Notes: a model not told the origin generated them from the sequence alone. Counted from the first letter of the stretch, positions 1-8,612 are shown. The stretch is DNA of 64,000 nt from Streptomyces ortus (GCF_026341275.1 NZ_JAIFZO010000002.1:3936118-4000117); one strand, 5' to 3'. A program made the numbers and translations.

Positions 1-96
1 TTCATGGACCGTGATCTCGTGGTCCGGGTCCTGGCGCTTCAGCAGGATCGAGAGGTACAGGCCGGCGGGCCCACCGCCGACGCAGGCGATCTTCAC
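1..96 (-). CDS. Salicylyl-CoA 5-hydroxylase-like FAD monooxygenase, N-terminal fragment
   Basis: Only the first 32 codons lie in the window; the rest is beyond the left edge. Read from a GTG start, the protein opens VKIACVGGGPAGLYLSILLK, a Rossmann beta-alpha-beta unit whose GGGPAG binds FAD. From memory, this opening matches the bifunctional salicylyl-CoA 5-hydroxylase/oxidoreductase family of actinomycete aromatic-acid catabolism (gentisate route) more closely than generic monooxygenases. The catalytic part is not visible, so the substrate is inferred. A run of 11-bp-spaced repeats lies just upstream of the start. Confidence 0.7.
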   Translation of the reverse strand, partial: MKIACVGGGPAGLYLSILLKRQDPDHEITVHE

Positions 97-118
97 GCGC
101 GCATCCCCACATTCTTCG

Positions 119-157
119 GTCGAGTAGCGGTCGAGCAGCCGTCGAGTCACCGTCGAG
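119..157. repeat. Four GTCGAG copies at 11-bp spacing
   Basis: GTCGAG recurs at 119, 130, 141 and 152, exactly 11 bp apart, so all copies face one side of the helix. The run is 23-61 bp upstream of the flavoprotein start at 96. A fifth copy at 178 is out of this spacing. It could be a stacked regulator site; function is inferred from spacing only. Confidence 0.5.
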
Positions 158-335
158 TCGCCGCCTGCCTGCCGACGGTCGAGCGTCACTCAAGGTCGTC
201 GGTCGACAGCAAAGAGTAGGGGTGCGGCGGGCGGCCCCTCGACGCACCGCGCCGTGTGTCGCCACGGTCCGGCTGTGATGACAGGGTGAACCTGGGCATC
301 CGGACAGCAGCACCGGACGCGTCTGGGAAGGGCTC

Positions 336-659
336 ATGGACACCAACTTGTGGATTCTGGTCATCGTCGCCGCGGTGGTACTGGCGGCGGCGCTCGCGGG
401 GGCGGTCGTCCTGACCGTCCGTCTGGTCCGCACGCGGCGGAACCTGCGCCGCGCCGGGCTGCCGACGGGCCCCCGCTGGGTCTTCTGGGGGGCGATCGCC
501 TATGTCGTGCTGCCGACCGATCTGATGCCCGACCCAGCCTACTTCGACGACATCGCCGTACTGCTGCTGGCGCTGCGGTCGATGCGCGCTTCGTCCGCCC
601 CGCTGCGCCGGGACACCCGCGACTCTGCTTGGCTGACTCCGTCAGACAAGGACCTCTAG
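336..659 (+). CDS. DUF1232/YkvA-like membrane protein
   Basis: This is a 107-aa protein with one strong N-terminal membrane segment (about residues 5-29), a basic stretch RTRRNLRR, and then the DUF1232 signature around YVVLPTDLMPDP followed by DDIAVLLLALR. DUF1232 proteins are small, widespread and of unknown biochemical function. The start follows a GGGAAGGG ribosome site. It ends 13 bp before the metallo-hydrolase gene, so the two are probably co-transcribed. Length and motif order are normal for the family. Confidence 0.85.
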   Translation: MDTNLWILVIVAAVVLAAALAGAVVLTVRLVRTRRNLRRAGLPTGPRWVFWGAIAYVVLPTDLMPDPAYFDDIAVLLLALRSMRASSAPLRRDTRDSAWLTPSDKDL

Positions 660-672
660 GTTCGGAACGAAC

Positions 673-1419
673 ATGCAGGCAGACATCCGTCAAGTCGCCG
701 ACGGCGTCCATCTCGTGCACGGCAGCAACACCAACTGGGTGATCCTCACCGAGGGGGACGCCGTCACCCTCGTGGACACCGGGTATCCCGGAGACCGCGA
801 GAAGGTGCTCGCGTCCCTTTCCGCCGTGGGCGGTTCACCCGAGGCCGTCACGGCCGTTCTCGTGACGCACGCCCACAACGACCACCTCGGGTCGGCCGAG
901 TACCTCAGCAGCACCTACGGCACGCCCGTCTACACCCATGAGGCCGAAGTCCCGCACGCGCGCCGGGACTTCCTCCATCAGGTGAGCATCGGACAGGTCC
1001 TGAAGAACGCCTGGCGGCCCGGGGTGGCGCCGTGGGCCGTGCACGCGCTGAGGTCCGGCGGCACCGCCCAGGTGCCGGTCGCCCGGCCGCGCGCGTTTCC
1101 CGCCCAGGGGCCGCTCGACCTGCCCGGCCGTCCCGTTCCCGTGCACACCCCGGGGCACACGGCGGGCCACTGCGCCTTCCACCTGCCCGAGGCGGGCGTG
1201 GTGATCTCGGGCGACGGGCTGGTCAACGGTCACCCCACGTCGCGCGTGACGGGGCCACAGCTGCTGCCTGTCATGTTCCACCACGACCGGGGCGGGGCGC
1301 TGGCCTCGCTCGACGCGTTCGAGGCGCTGTCGGGCGACATCCTGCTGCCCGGGCACGGCCCCGTGCACCACGGCTCGATACGGGAGGCGGCGGCGCGGGC
1401 CCGCGAACGGGCGGCCTGA
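673..1419 (+). CDS. Metallo-beta-lactamase-fold hydrolase
   Basis: This 248-aa cytoplasmic protein has the full MBL metal signature: HAHNDH (His66, His68, Asp70, His71), then PGHTAGHC, ISGDGL and a C-terminal PGHGPVHHG. The family hydrolyses thioesters, lactones, phosphodiesters or beta-lactams using two metal ions; nothing here fixes the substrate. No signal peptide is present, so a secreted beta-lactamase role is unlikely. It follows the DUF1232 gene closely and ends in a strong hairpin about 20 bp downstream. Confidence 0.88.
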   Translation: MQADIRQVADGVHLVHGSNTNWVILTEGDAVTLVDTGYPGDREKVLASLSAVGGSPEAVTAVLVTHAHNDHLGSAEYLSSTYGTPVYTHEAEVPHARRDFLHQVSIGQVLKNAWRPGVAPWAVHALRSGGTAQVPVARPRAFPAQGPLDLPGRPVPVHTPGHTAGHCAFHLPEAGVVISGDGLVNGHPTSRVTGPQLLPVMFHHDRGGALASLDAFEALSGDILLPGHGPVHHGSIREAAARARERAA

Positions 1420-1437
1420 CTGGCTCCGATCGCAACC

Positions 1438-1493
1438 GGCCGCGCAGTTCCCCGCGCCCCGTGCTTCAAAGGGGCGCCGGGAACTGCGCGGCC
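1438..1493. terminator. Long hairpin of a repeated Streptomyces intergenic type
   Basis: A 23-bp left arm (1438-1460) and right arm (1471-1493) pair with one mismatch around a 10-nt loop. The arms contain GGGGCGCGGGGAACTGCGCG, a motif I recognise as very common between Streptomyces genes. It starts 18 bp after the MBL stop codon and is well placed as a terminator. Confidence 0.75.
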
Positions 1494-1543
1494 AACCACA
1501 GCGGACCCGCACCCGAACACGAGCCCGGCGGCCCCACCCCCCA

Positions 1544-1562
1544 GGGGCGCGGGGAACTGCGC
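1544..1562. repeat. Second copy of the GGGGCGCGGGGAACTGCGC element
   Basis: A 19-bp direct copy of the hairpin arm just upstream, without its own paired arm close by. It lies in the convergent space between the MBL gene and the aldo/keto reductase and may be a decayed hairpin from the same repeat family. Confidence 0.6.
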
Positions 1563-1630
1563 AACCGGCCACCACCGGCCCGCAGCCAGGTACGGAATCC
1601 CCGGCCCCGGCCCCGCCTGAAGCGCCCCCG

Positions 1631-2614
1631 CTACCAGCGGGATTCGACCTGGGGCCTGATGCGGCGGTCGTACAGGTCCGAGATCGCCGACAGCGTCTCC
1701 GCCGGAAGCGGCGCGAGCTTGCCCGCCGCCGCGTTCGCCCGGGCCTGTTCCGGCGTGCGCGCGCCGGGGATGACCGACGTCACGCCCGGCTGCTGCACGA
1801 TCCACGCCAGCGCGAGCTGCGCCGGGGTGACCCCCTCCGGCGCCAGCGCGGAGAACTCCGCCGCCGCCTCCACACCGGTGGCGTAGTCGACCCCCGAGAA
1901 GGTCTCGCCCTGGTCGAACGCCTCACCGTGCCGGTTGAACGTCCGGTGGTCGTTCGCCGCGAAGACCGTGTCCTTCGTGTACTTGCCGGACAGCAGCCCG
2001 GAGGCGAGCGGCACGCGGGCGATGATGCCGACCCCCGCCTCCCGCGCCGCCGGCAGCACCTGCTGCAGCGGCTTCATCCGGAAGGGGTTGAGGATGATCT
2101 GCACACTGGCCACACCCGGCCGGGCGATCGCCGTCAGGGCCTCGTCGACGGTCTCCACACTCACGCCGTACGCCGCGACACGCTCCTCCTCGACCAGCGT
2201 GTCGAGCGCGTCGAACACCTCGTCCGACGAATACACCGCCGTCGGCGGGCAGTGCAGCTGCACCAGGTCGATCCGGTCGACGCCGAGGTTGCGGCGCGAA
2301 CGGTCGTTCCAGGCACGGAAGTTGTCAAGAACGTAGTTCTCCGGGAGCTGGTCGACCCGGCGGCCCATCTTCGTCGCGACCAGCACGTGCAGGTCCGGCC
2401 GGCCACTCAGGAACGCGGCGATGGTCTCCTCGCTGCGCCCGTCCCCGTACACGTCCGCCGTGTCGAAGAACGTCACCCCCGACTCCGCGGCGGCCTCCAG
2501 GACCGCCAGAGCGTCCTTGTCGTCCACGTCCCCCCAGTCGGCACCGAGTTGCCACGTGCCGAGTCCGACGACCGATGCGTGCTGTCCTGACCTGCTGAAT
2601 TCGCGCTCGTCCAT
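1631..2614 (-). CDS. Aldo/keto reductase
   Basis: A 327-aa NADPH-dependent TIM-barrel oxidoreductase reducing carbonyl substrates. All four catalytic residues are visible: Asp51 and Tyr56 in FFDTADVYGDG, Lys82 in ATKMG, and His121 in LVQLHCPP. The C-terminal half carries the cofactor-site stretch around SVIPGARTPEQARANA. Length is typical of the general stress/YajO-like branch. No strong ribosome site precedes the ATG, so translation may be weak or leaderless. The physiological substrate is unknown and the neighbours do not suggest one. Confidence 0.9.
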   Translation of the reverse strand: MDEREFSRSGQHASVVGLGTWQLGADWGDVDDKDALAVLEAAAESGVTFFDTADVYGDGRSEETIAAFLSGRPDLHVLVATKMGRRVDQLPENYVLDNFRAWNDRSRRNLGVDRIDLVQLHCPPTAVYSSDEVFDALDTLVEEERVAAYGVSVETVDEALTAIARPGVASVQIILNPFRMKPLQQVLPAAREAGVGIIARVPLASGLLSGKYTKDTVFAANDHRTFNRHGEAFDQGETFSGVDYATGVEAAAEFSALAPEGVTPAQLALAWIVQQPGVTSVIPGARTPEQARANAAAGKLAPLPAETLSAISDLYDRRIRPQVESRW

Positions 2615-2675
2615 GAGGTCAGTCTGGCACCCGGCCGGCGCCGCGCCGGACGCCGCCCCCGTAGGACGGGGCCGT

Positions 2676-3614
2676 TCAGGCGACGGCCGCGGGGAGGGCT
2701 ACGCCGGTGAGGCGTTCGGACACGGCCCACAGCCTGCGGTTCGCGTCCGTGTCCCGGGCGCGGCGGGTGACCCGGGTGGCGGTGGTGGGGCCGACCAGGC
2801 CGAACCTGTCGCCGGGCCCGTAGTAGCCGCCGGCCGTCGCCTCGGGGCTGGTGGCCGCGTACAGGAGCGGTTCCGTGCCCTCCTCGACCTGCTGCCTGGG
2901 CAGGAGGAGGCCGAGCCGGAGCAGCAACGTGCGCTCGGGCCTGTCACGGCCGAGCGTGGCGCCCGCGGTCTGGAGGTTGGTCGTGGTGTAGCCCGGGTGG
3001 GCGGCCGTGCTGAGGAGGTTCCAGCCGCGCTCGGCGGCGAGGTCCGCCAGGTGGACGGCCATCATCAGGTCCGCGAGTTTGGACTGGGCGTACGACAGGT
3101 TGGGGCTGTAGCGGCGGCTCTCCCACTGGAGGTCGTCGAAGTGGATGCGGCCGAGGTTCGCCATACCGCTGCTCATGGTCGTCACGCGCGGCGCCGGTGC
3201 GGCGAGCAGGGCGGGCAGCAGGCGCAGGGTGAGGGCGAACGGGCCGAGGTAGTTGCTGCCCAGCTGCAGCTCGAAGCCGTCCGCGGTGGTCAGCCGGGTG
3301 GGCGGGGCCATCACTCCCGCGTTGTTCACGAGCAGGTCGAGCGGAACGCCGTCGGCGAGGACCCCGTCGGCGAACGCTGCGACGGAGGCCAGGTCGGCGA
3401 GGTCCACGCGGCGCACCTCCAGCTGCGCGTGCGGATGCCGGGCGAGGATCTCGGCGCGCGCCCGCTCCCCCTTGCCGACGGTGCGCACGGCCAGCACCAC
3501 GCGCGCTCCGGCCTCCGCGAGACGCCGTGCGGCCTCTTTGCCCGTGCCGCTGTTGGCGCCGGTCACGACGGCGGTGCTGCCCGTCCGATCAGGGAGGACG
3601 TAGGACATGGACAC
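2676..3614 (-). CDS. Short-chain dehydrogenase/reductase
   Basis: A 312-aa SDR of the retinol-dehydrogenase-like type. TGANSGTGKEAA is the NAD(P)-binding glycine motif, NNAGVM the structural motif, and YAQSK supplies the catalytic Tyr and Lys. I chose the GTG start because AAGGAG lies 5 bp before it; an ATG two codons later is possible. It is divergent from a TetR gene across about 150 bp holding four palindromes, so TetR very likely represses it, probably releasing on binding its substrate or a related toxic compound. Substrate unknown. Confidence 0.9.
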   Translation of the reverse strand: MSMSYVLPDRTGSTAVVTGANSGTGKEAARRLAEAGARVVLAVRTVGKGERARAEILARHPHAQLEVRRVDLADLASVAAFADGVLADGVPLDLLVNNAGVMAPPTRLTTADGFELQLGSNYLGPFALTLRLLPALLAAPAPRVTTMSSGMANLGRIHFDDLQWESRRYSPNLSYAQSKLADLMMAVHLADLAAERGWNLLSTAAHPGYTTTNLQTAGATLGRDRPERTLLLRLGLLLPRQQVEEGTEPLLYAATSPEATAGGYYGPGDRFGLVGPTTATRVTRRARDTDANRRLWAVSERLTGVALPAAVA

Positions 3615-3653
3615 GGTTGCTCCTTCTGGACGCGCGGCCCGCCGGAGACCAAA

Positions 3654-3749
3654 AGACCGGCGGTCTGTTGCGCTGGAAACTAGCAGACCGGCGGTTCGAT
3701 AACAAGAGACCGGGGGTCTGCCGGCCGTACGGCAACAGACCCCCGGTCG
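3654..3749. promoter_or_regulatory. Four operator-like palindromes between SDR and TetR genes
   Basis: Four 13-bp elements of the form AGACC-N3-GGTCT occur at 3654-3666 (both arms intact), 3685-3697 (right arm ends GGTT), 3707-3719 (both arms intact) and 3737-3749 (right arm GGTCG). They fill the divergent promoter region. TetR dimers usually bind palindromes of this size, so these are the likely operators for control of both genes. Confidence 0.75.
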
Positions 3750-3762
3750 GTAGACTGCGGCC

Positions 3763-4443
3763 ATGGCAGACACCTTCCAGCGCGCCCGCAGCGAGGAGCA
3801 GCGCGCCGTTCGCCGCAGGGCGATCCTCGACACCGCGGTCGCGATGCTGGGGGAGATGCCGGTGGCACAGGTGAGCCTGAACGAACTGAGCCGCCGGGTG
3901 GGGCTCGCGAAGTCGAACGTGCTGCGCTACTTCGAGTCACGCGAGGCCGTCCTGCTGGAGCTGCTCTCCACCGCCTCGCAGGAGCTGATCGAGCACCTCG
4001 ACACCGCGCTCCCCGCGGCCGTCGACGCCGCCGCCCCCGTCTCCGAGCGCACGGACCGGGTCGCCGCGGCCATGGCGCACGCCCTCGCCGAACGCCCCGT
4101 GCTGTGCGACCTGATCAGCGCTCAGGCGGCCGTCCTGGAGCGGAACGTGTCGACGCGGGTCGCCGCCGACTACAAGCGCGCCTCCATCGCCCACGCGTTC
4201 GCCCTGGCGCACCGGGTCCGGGTGCACGTACCCGAACTGGACGAGCGGGACGCCGTACGGTTCACCGCCGGGGCGCTCCTGATGACCACGGCCGCCTGGC
4301 CGCACTCGAATCCGTCGGCGGCCGTGCTCGAGGTGTATGAGTCCGACCCCGAACTGGCGGTCCTGCGCGTCGACTTCACGACGACCCTGCGCGAGTCGCT
4401 GGAAGCCCTGCTGTCCGGCCTGCTGGCACGGGCGTCGCGCTGA
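3763..4443 (+). CDS. TetR family transcriptional repressor
   Basis: A 226-aa repressor. The N-terminal HTH (about residues 20-65) reads as an archetypal TetR domain: RRRAILDTAVAML, then LNELSRRVGLAKSNVLRYFESREAVLLELL. The C-terminal ligand/dimer domain is helical and unassigned. It is divergent from the SDR gene, and the last operator-like palindrome ends 13 bp before its ATG, so it probably represses itself as well as the reductase. A perfect hairpin lies about 60 bp past the stop. Confidence 0.9.
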   Translation: MADTFQRARSEEQRAVRRRAILDTAVAMLGEMPVAQVSLNELSRRVGLAKSNVLRYFESREAVLLELLSTASQELIEHLDTALPAAVDAAAPVSERTDRVAAAMAHALAERPVLCDLISAQAAVLERNVSTRVAADYKRASIAHAFALAHRVRVHVPELDERDAVRFTAGALLMTTAAWPHSNPSAAVLEVYESDPELAVLRVDFTTTLRESLEALLSGLLARASR

Positions 4444-4504
4444 TCGGCAAGAATTCACTCTCTACGATGCAACCCGCGGGTGGGTTCCGCGCGTAGAGAT
4501 GATG

Positions 4505-4529
4505 ACGGCACCGTGATCCACGGTGCCGT
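4505..4529. terminator. Perfect 11-bp hairpin
   Basis: Arms ACGGCACCGTG and CACGGTGCCGT pair perfectly around a 3-nt loop, between the TetR gene and the serine hydrolase. No U-tract follows, which is normal for Streptomyces. It probably ends the TetR transcript. Confidence 0.6.
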
Positions 4530-4614
4530 ACTCGCATGTTCCGCTCTGCGAACGACCACGCAGCGCACGACCGATCACGACAGATCACGACCGATCGCGG
4601 GGAGAACCACACAG

Positions 4615-5886
4615 ATGGCGGCAAGAATGATGGGCAGGGGTACGGCGAGGAGCACGGCGGCACTGGGGGCGGTGCTGCTGTCCGTGCTGGCGGTTCCGGC
4701 GCACGAGGCGACCGCGGCACCCGCCGACACCGACGACCGCGCCATGAGCGCGAGCCCGGCGGCGACGGAAGACCTGGCGGCGCCCGACGTGGCGGGGCTG
4801 CGCGAGGTGCTGCGGACGGCGCTGACGCAGGGGGCGCCCGGCGCCATGGCGCGGATCGACGACAACGGCACGGTCCACAAGGTCGCCGAGGGCGTCGCGG
4901 ACCGGACCACCGGACGGGTCATCGACAACGCCGACCGCTTCCGCGTCGGCAGCGTCACCAAGAGCTTCACGGCCGTCGTCCTGCTGCAGCTCGTCGACGA
5001 GGGCGTGCTCTCCCTGGACACCTCGGTCAACACGTATCTCCCGGGCCTGCTGCCCGACGACGGCATCACGGTGCGCCATGTGCTGAGCCACCGCAGCGGG
5101 CTGTACGACTACACCAACGACATGTTCGCCGACACGGTCCCGGGCTTCGAGGCCGTACGCAACAAGGTGTTCAGCTACCAGGAGCTGGTGGACCTGTCCC
5201 TCAAGCAGCCCCTGGGCAACGCGCCGGGGGCCGCCTACTCGTACTCGAACACCAACTTCGTGGTGGGGGGCATGCTCATCGAGAAGCTCACCGGGAAGTC
5301 CGTGCGGTCCGCGTACCAGAGCCGCATCATCAAGCCGCTCGGCCTGAAGGACACCTCGTACGTGCACCCGTCCACGGCGATCGCCGGCCGGCACGCCAAG
5401 GGTTACCTGCCGCCCGACGTGGCCGACGGAACCCTCGTCGACTCCACCGAGCAGACCGTGTCGTGGGCGCAGAGCGCGGGCGCGGTCATCTCCAGCACCC
5501 GGGACCTGAACACCTTCTTCTCGGCCGTCCTGCGCGGCAGGCTGACCTCCGCCGCGCAGCTCGACCAGATGCAGCAGTGGACGCCCGTCAACAGCACCCA
5601 GGGCTACGGACTCGGCCTGCGCCGGCGTGACCTGTCGTGCGGGGTCTCGGTGTACGGCCACACGGGCACCGTGCAGGGCTACTACACGTACTCCTTCACA
5701 TCGAAGGACGGCAAGCGCAGTGTCACGGCGCTCGCCAACACCTCCAACAACGGGACCGTGCTCAACACCATGGCCCGGACCCTGGAGTCCGCCTTCTGCG
5801 GCAAGCCGGCCAAGGCCGCGGCGACTCGCGGCCAGGCGTCCGTGGAGCGGTACGAGGACATCGCTCCCGACGTCGCCCTCGACTGA
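4615..5886 (+). CDS. Secreted serine hydrolase, D-Ala-D-Ala carboxypeptidase/class C beta-lactamase family
   Basis: A 423-aa exported protein. An N-terminal signal peptide (basic MAARMMGRG, hydrophobic core about 14-28, cleavage near ATAAP) is followed by a serine beta-lactamase-fold domain. Catalytic motifs are SVTK (Ser113, Lys116), YSYSN and YGHTGTVQG (the KTG equivalent). Closest in style to Streptomyces R61-like DD-carboxypeptidases acting on peptidoglycan stem peptides. GGGGAGAA precedes the chosen ATG; a longer upstream reading frame has no ribosome site. Direct ACGACCGATC repeats sit in the leader. A perfect 17-bp hairpin follows the stop. Confidence 0.9.
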   Translation: MAARMMGRGTARSTAALGAVLLSVLAVPAHEATAAPADTDDRAMSASPAATEDLAAPDVAGLREVLRTALTQGAPGAMARIDDNGTVHKVAEGVADRTTGRVIDNADRFRVGSVTKSFTAVVLLQLVDEGVLSLDTSVNTYLPGLLPDDGITVRHVLSHRSGLYDYTNDMFADTVPGFEAVRNKVFSYQELVDLSLKQPLGNAPGAAYSYSNTNFVVGGMLIEKLTGKSVRSAYQSRIIKPLGLKDTSYVHPSTAIAGRHAKGYLPPDVADGTLVDSTEQTVSWAQSAGAVISSTRDLNTFFSAVLRGRLTSAAQLDQMQQWTPVNSTQGYGLGLRRRDLSCGVSVYGHTGTVQGYYTYSFTSKDGKRSVTALANTSNNGTVLNTMARTLESAFCGKPAKAAATRGQASVERYEDIAPDVALD

Positions 5887-5888
5887 CC

Positions 5889-5936
5889 GGTTCCCGGCCC
5901 CTGACCCCGGTCACCCGGTGTCAGGGGCCGGGAACC
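5889..5936. terminator. Perfect 17-bp terminator hairpin
   Basis: Arms at 5889-5905 and 5920-5936 pair without mismatch around a 14-nt loop, beginning three bases after the carboxypeptidase stop. Strong intrinsic terminator shape without a U-tract. Confidence 0.85.
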
Positions 5937-6015
5937 CGCGCGCAGCCGTGGGGCGTTGTCCTGTCGACGCCCCACGGGGCGCGCACAGTGATCCGGCACC
6001 CGGACAGGCGGCGCG

Positions 6016-7368
6016 ATGGACGACTTGGTACCCGGCGGCAATCTGCCCCTGCCCGGCGGTGTCCTGACCCTCGGGGTGCCCGGGCCGTTCGACGTGTCGG
6101 CGCTCGTCACCGACGACAGCGGCAAGGTGCGCGGGGACGGCGACTTCGTGTTCTACAACCAGCCGGCCGCCCCCGGCGCGCGGCTGAGCGGGCAGACCCT
6201 CACGGTCGATCCGGCCGCGCTGCGGGCCGGGGCGAGCCGGGTCACCGTGGTCGTCAGTCCCGCCGAGCCCGGGGCCGAGCTGGGACGGCTGCCCGCGCCG
6301 ACCTTGCGGGTCACCGGCCCCGGCGGGCGGCTCCTGGCCCGGTTCACGCCGGCGCGTCCGCAGCGGGAGACCGTGCTGCTGCTCGCGGAGATCTACCGCC
6401 GCGGCACCACCTGGAAGCTGCGCGCCCTGGGCCAGGGGTATGCCGACGGACTGGCCGGGATCGCACGGGACTTCGGCGTGGAGGTGACCGAGGACACCGC
6501 CCCGAGTCCGGCCGCCCCGGACCTACGCCTCAGCACGAGAACCGCCACCGATCCGGGAACCGGCGGCCCCATGGCAAGCGACCCCGGGACCGGGACGGGC
6601 CGGTTCCTGGCGCTCGTGAACTCCGCCCGTGCCGCCGTCGGCTCGCCGGCCGTCGTGCTCGACGCGCGGCTGACCGCCGCGGCGCGGGCGCACGCCGCGG
6701 ACATGGCGGCGCGCGGGCGTCTCGGGGCGGAGGGCGCGGACGGGCTGTCCGTGCACCAGCGCGTGACCGCCACGGGCTACGCGTATCTGGCGGTCGGCGA
6801 ACACCTCGTCTCCGGGCCGCGCGACGCGGCGGAGTTCGTGGAGTACTGCCTCTCGGGCGAGCGGACCCGGCGAACGGTCCGGGACCCGGCCTTCACCGAG
6901 ACCGGGGTGGCCTGCGTGCCCGACAGGCGCTCCGGCACGCTCTACTGGACGGCGCTGTGGGCGACCCCCTTGACCCCGGCCGGGCTGGCGCGCACCGCCG
7001 CCGAGGTCCTCGCGCTCACCAACGCCGAACGGGCCGCGGCCGATCTGCCACCACTGGCCGAGGACCCCCCGCTCACCCGCGCGGCGCAGGCGCACAGCGC
7101 GGACATGGTGGCGCGCGCCTTCTACTCCCACACGGCCCCCGACGGCAGCGAACCCTGGGACCGGGCAGCCGCCGCGGGCAGCGCCCGTCGCACCATCGGC
7201 GAGAACATCGCCTGCGGCCAGCGCTCCCCCGCCGAGGTCGTGCGGGGCTGGATGGACAGCCCCGGCCACCGCGCCAACATCCTCAAGCCCGCCTTCACCC
7301 ACCTGGGTGTCGGTTTCGCGGGCGGCGGCGCGGCGGGCACGTACTGGACACAGCTCTTCGGCGCCTGA
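6016..7368 (+). CDS. TerD domain fused to two CAP (SCP-like) domains
   Basis: A 450-aa protein with three parts. Residues 1-165 resemble TerD (tellurite/stress, calcium-binding family): LVPGGNLPLPGG opening, strands through VSALVTDDSGKV and DFVFYNQP. About 190-325 is a first CAP domain, and about 330-450 a second one with the clearer motifs SHTAPDG, GENIACGQ and GWMDSPGHRANIL. CAP domains usually act outside the cell, yet no signal peptide or membrane segment is visible, so location is uncertain. The first CAP copy looks degenerate. The ribosome site is weak. Function unknown; domain calls are firm for CAP, good for TerD. Confidence 0.82.
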   Translation: MDDLVPGGNLPLPGGVLTLGVPGPFDVSALVTDDSGKVRGDGDFVFYNQPAAPGARLSGQTLTVDPAALRAGASRVTVVVSPAEPGAELGRLPAPTLRVTGPGGRLLARFTPARPQRETVLLLAEIYRRGTTWKLRALGQGYADGLAGIARDFGVEVTEDTAPSPAAPDLRLSTRTATDPGTGGPMASDPGTGTGRFLALVNSARAAVGSPAVVLDARLTAAARAHAADMAARGRLGAEGADGLSVHQRVTATGYAYLAVGEHLVSGPRDAAEFVEYCLSGERTRRTVRDPAFTETGVACVPDRRSGTLYWTALWATPLTPAGLARTAAEVLALTNAERAAADLPPLAEDPPLTRAAQAHSADMVARAFYSHTAPDGSEPWDRAAAAGSARRTIGENIACGQRSPAEVVRGWMDSPGHRANILKPAFTHLGVGFAGGGAAGTYWTQLFGA

Positions 7369-7532
7369 CCCCGGCCACCCGGCAGTCCCCTGCCCGCTCC
7401 ACATCACCGCAGGTCAGCGGCGTACTAACGATGATGACAACGGTCACCGATGCAGCCTTTGCCGATCTCCGCGAGGTGCGCTTCACTGCGGGTGTCGGAC
7501 ACCCGTCGGACACCGCAACGAGGGGGACTCCC

Positions 7533-8534
7533 ATGAGCGCGCACCACGGCCACGAGCACGGGTCGGGCGGGCACGCCGGGCACTCGCACGGTGTCACCGT
7601 GGACGCGGACCGCCGCTGGCTCGCGATCGCGCTGACGCTGATCGCGACGTTCATGGCGGTCGAGGTCGTCATCGGCGTAGTCGCCCAGTCGCTCGCCCTC
7701 ATCTCCGACGCCGCGCACATGCTCACCGACGCCGTGTCCATCGTGCTGGCCCTGATCGCGATGCGGCTCGCCGAGCGTCCGGCCCGCGGCGGTTTCACGT
7801 ACGGCCTGAAGCGGGCCGAGATCCTCTCCGCCCAGGCCAACGGACTGACGCTGCTGCTGCTCGGCGCCTGGCTCGCGTACGAGGCGGTGCGGCGGCTGTT
7901 CGATCCGCCCGCGGTGGAGGGCGGGCTGATGTTCTACACGGCGCTCGCGGGCATCGCGGTGAACGTGGCGGCGGCCTGGTGCATCTCGAAGGCCAACCGC
8001 ACCTCGCTCAACGTCGAGGGCGCCTACCAGCACATCCTCAACGACCTGTTCGCGTTCGTCGGTACCGCGATCGCCGGCCTCGTGGTCCTGCTGACCGGCT
8101 TCGCACGCGCCGACGGCATCGCCACGCTGGTCGTGGTGGCCCTCATGTTCAAGGCCGGCTACGCACTCGTACGGGAGTCGGGGCGGATCTTCCTGGAGGC
8201 GGCGCCCGCACATCTCGACCCGGACGCCATCGGGGACCGGCTGGCCGCCCACTCCTCGGTCGCCGAGGTGCACGACCTGCACGTGTGGACCATCACGTCG
8301 GGGACGCCCGCCCTGTCCGCGCACGTCCTGGTCGAACCGGTCGCGGACTGCCACACCGTGCGCCGGGACCTGGAGAAGATCCTGCAGTGCGACTACGAGG
8401 TCGGCCACACCACCCTCCAGGTCGACCACGCCCCCGAGGAGGTCCTGGACGTCCGCACCGGCGGCCCCGCCGACGACGCGCACTGCGAAGCCGCGCACGG
8501 TCCGGTGCACCGGGACGAACCGCATCTGCACTGA
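7533..8534 (+). CDS. Cation diffusion facilitator (Zn/Co/Cd exporter)
   Basis: A 333-aa CzcD-type CDF transporter that exports divalent metal in exchange for protons. The His-rich N-terminus (HHGHEHGSGGHAGHSHG) binds metal. Six membrane segments follow, with the metal-site motifs SDAAHMLTD in helix 2 and HILNDLFAF in helix 5, then a cytoplasmic domain (about 215-300). A His/Asp-rich tail ends the protein. AGGGGGA precedes the chosen ATG; an in-frame upstream ATG at 7432 has no comparable site. No adjacent metal regulator gene is visible. Confidence 0.92.
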   Translation: MSAHHGHEHGSGGHAGHSHGVTVDADRRWLAIALTLIATFMAVEVVIGVVAQSLALISDAAHMLTDAVSIVLALIAMRLAERPARGGFTYGLKRAEILSAQANGLTLLLLGAWLAYEAVRRLFDPPAVEGGLMFYTALAGIAVNVAAAWCISKANRTSLNVEGAYQHILNDLFAFVGTAIAGLVVLLTGFARADGIATLVVVALMFKAGYALVRESGRIFLEAAPAHLDPDAIGDRLAAHSSVAEVHDLHVWTITSGTPALSAHVLVEPVADCHTVRRDLEKILQCDYEVGHTTLQVDHAPEEVLDVRTGGPADDAHCEAAHGPVHRDEPHLH

Positions 8535-8612
8535 GGGCGGGCAGGCGGTGATTCGCCGAGGGCGGAACGCGCCGGGGTCCCCGAAACGGGCCGGACTTCC
8601 TAGGGTGGAGGG

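Noticed and set aside
1032..1886. Long plus-strand frame across the MBL gene, the hairpin and the AKR gene
   Set aside because: It runs antisense or out of frame through two genes with clear catalytic motifs and has Arg/Pro-rich composition typical of shadow frames in GC-rich DNA.
6016..7368. Secreted two-domain CAP protein with an overlooked signal peptide
   Set aside because: The first 165 residues read as a folded TerD-like domain, and no hydrophobic N-terminal stretch exists from any plausible start.
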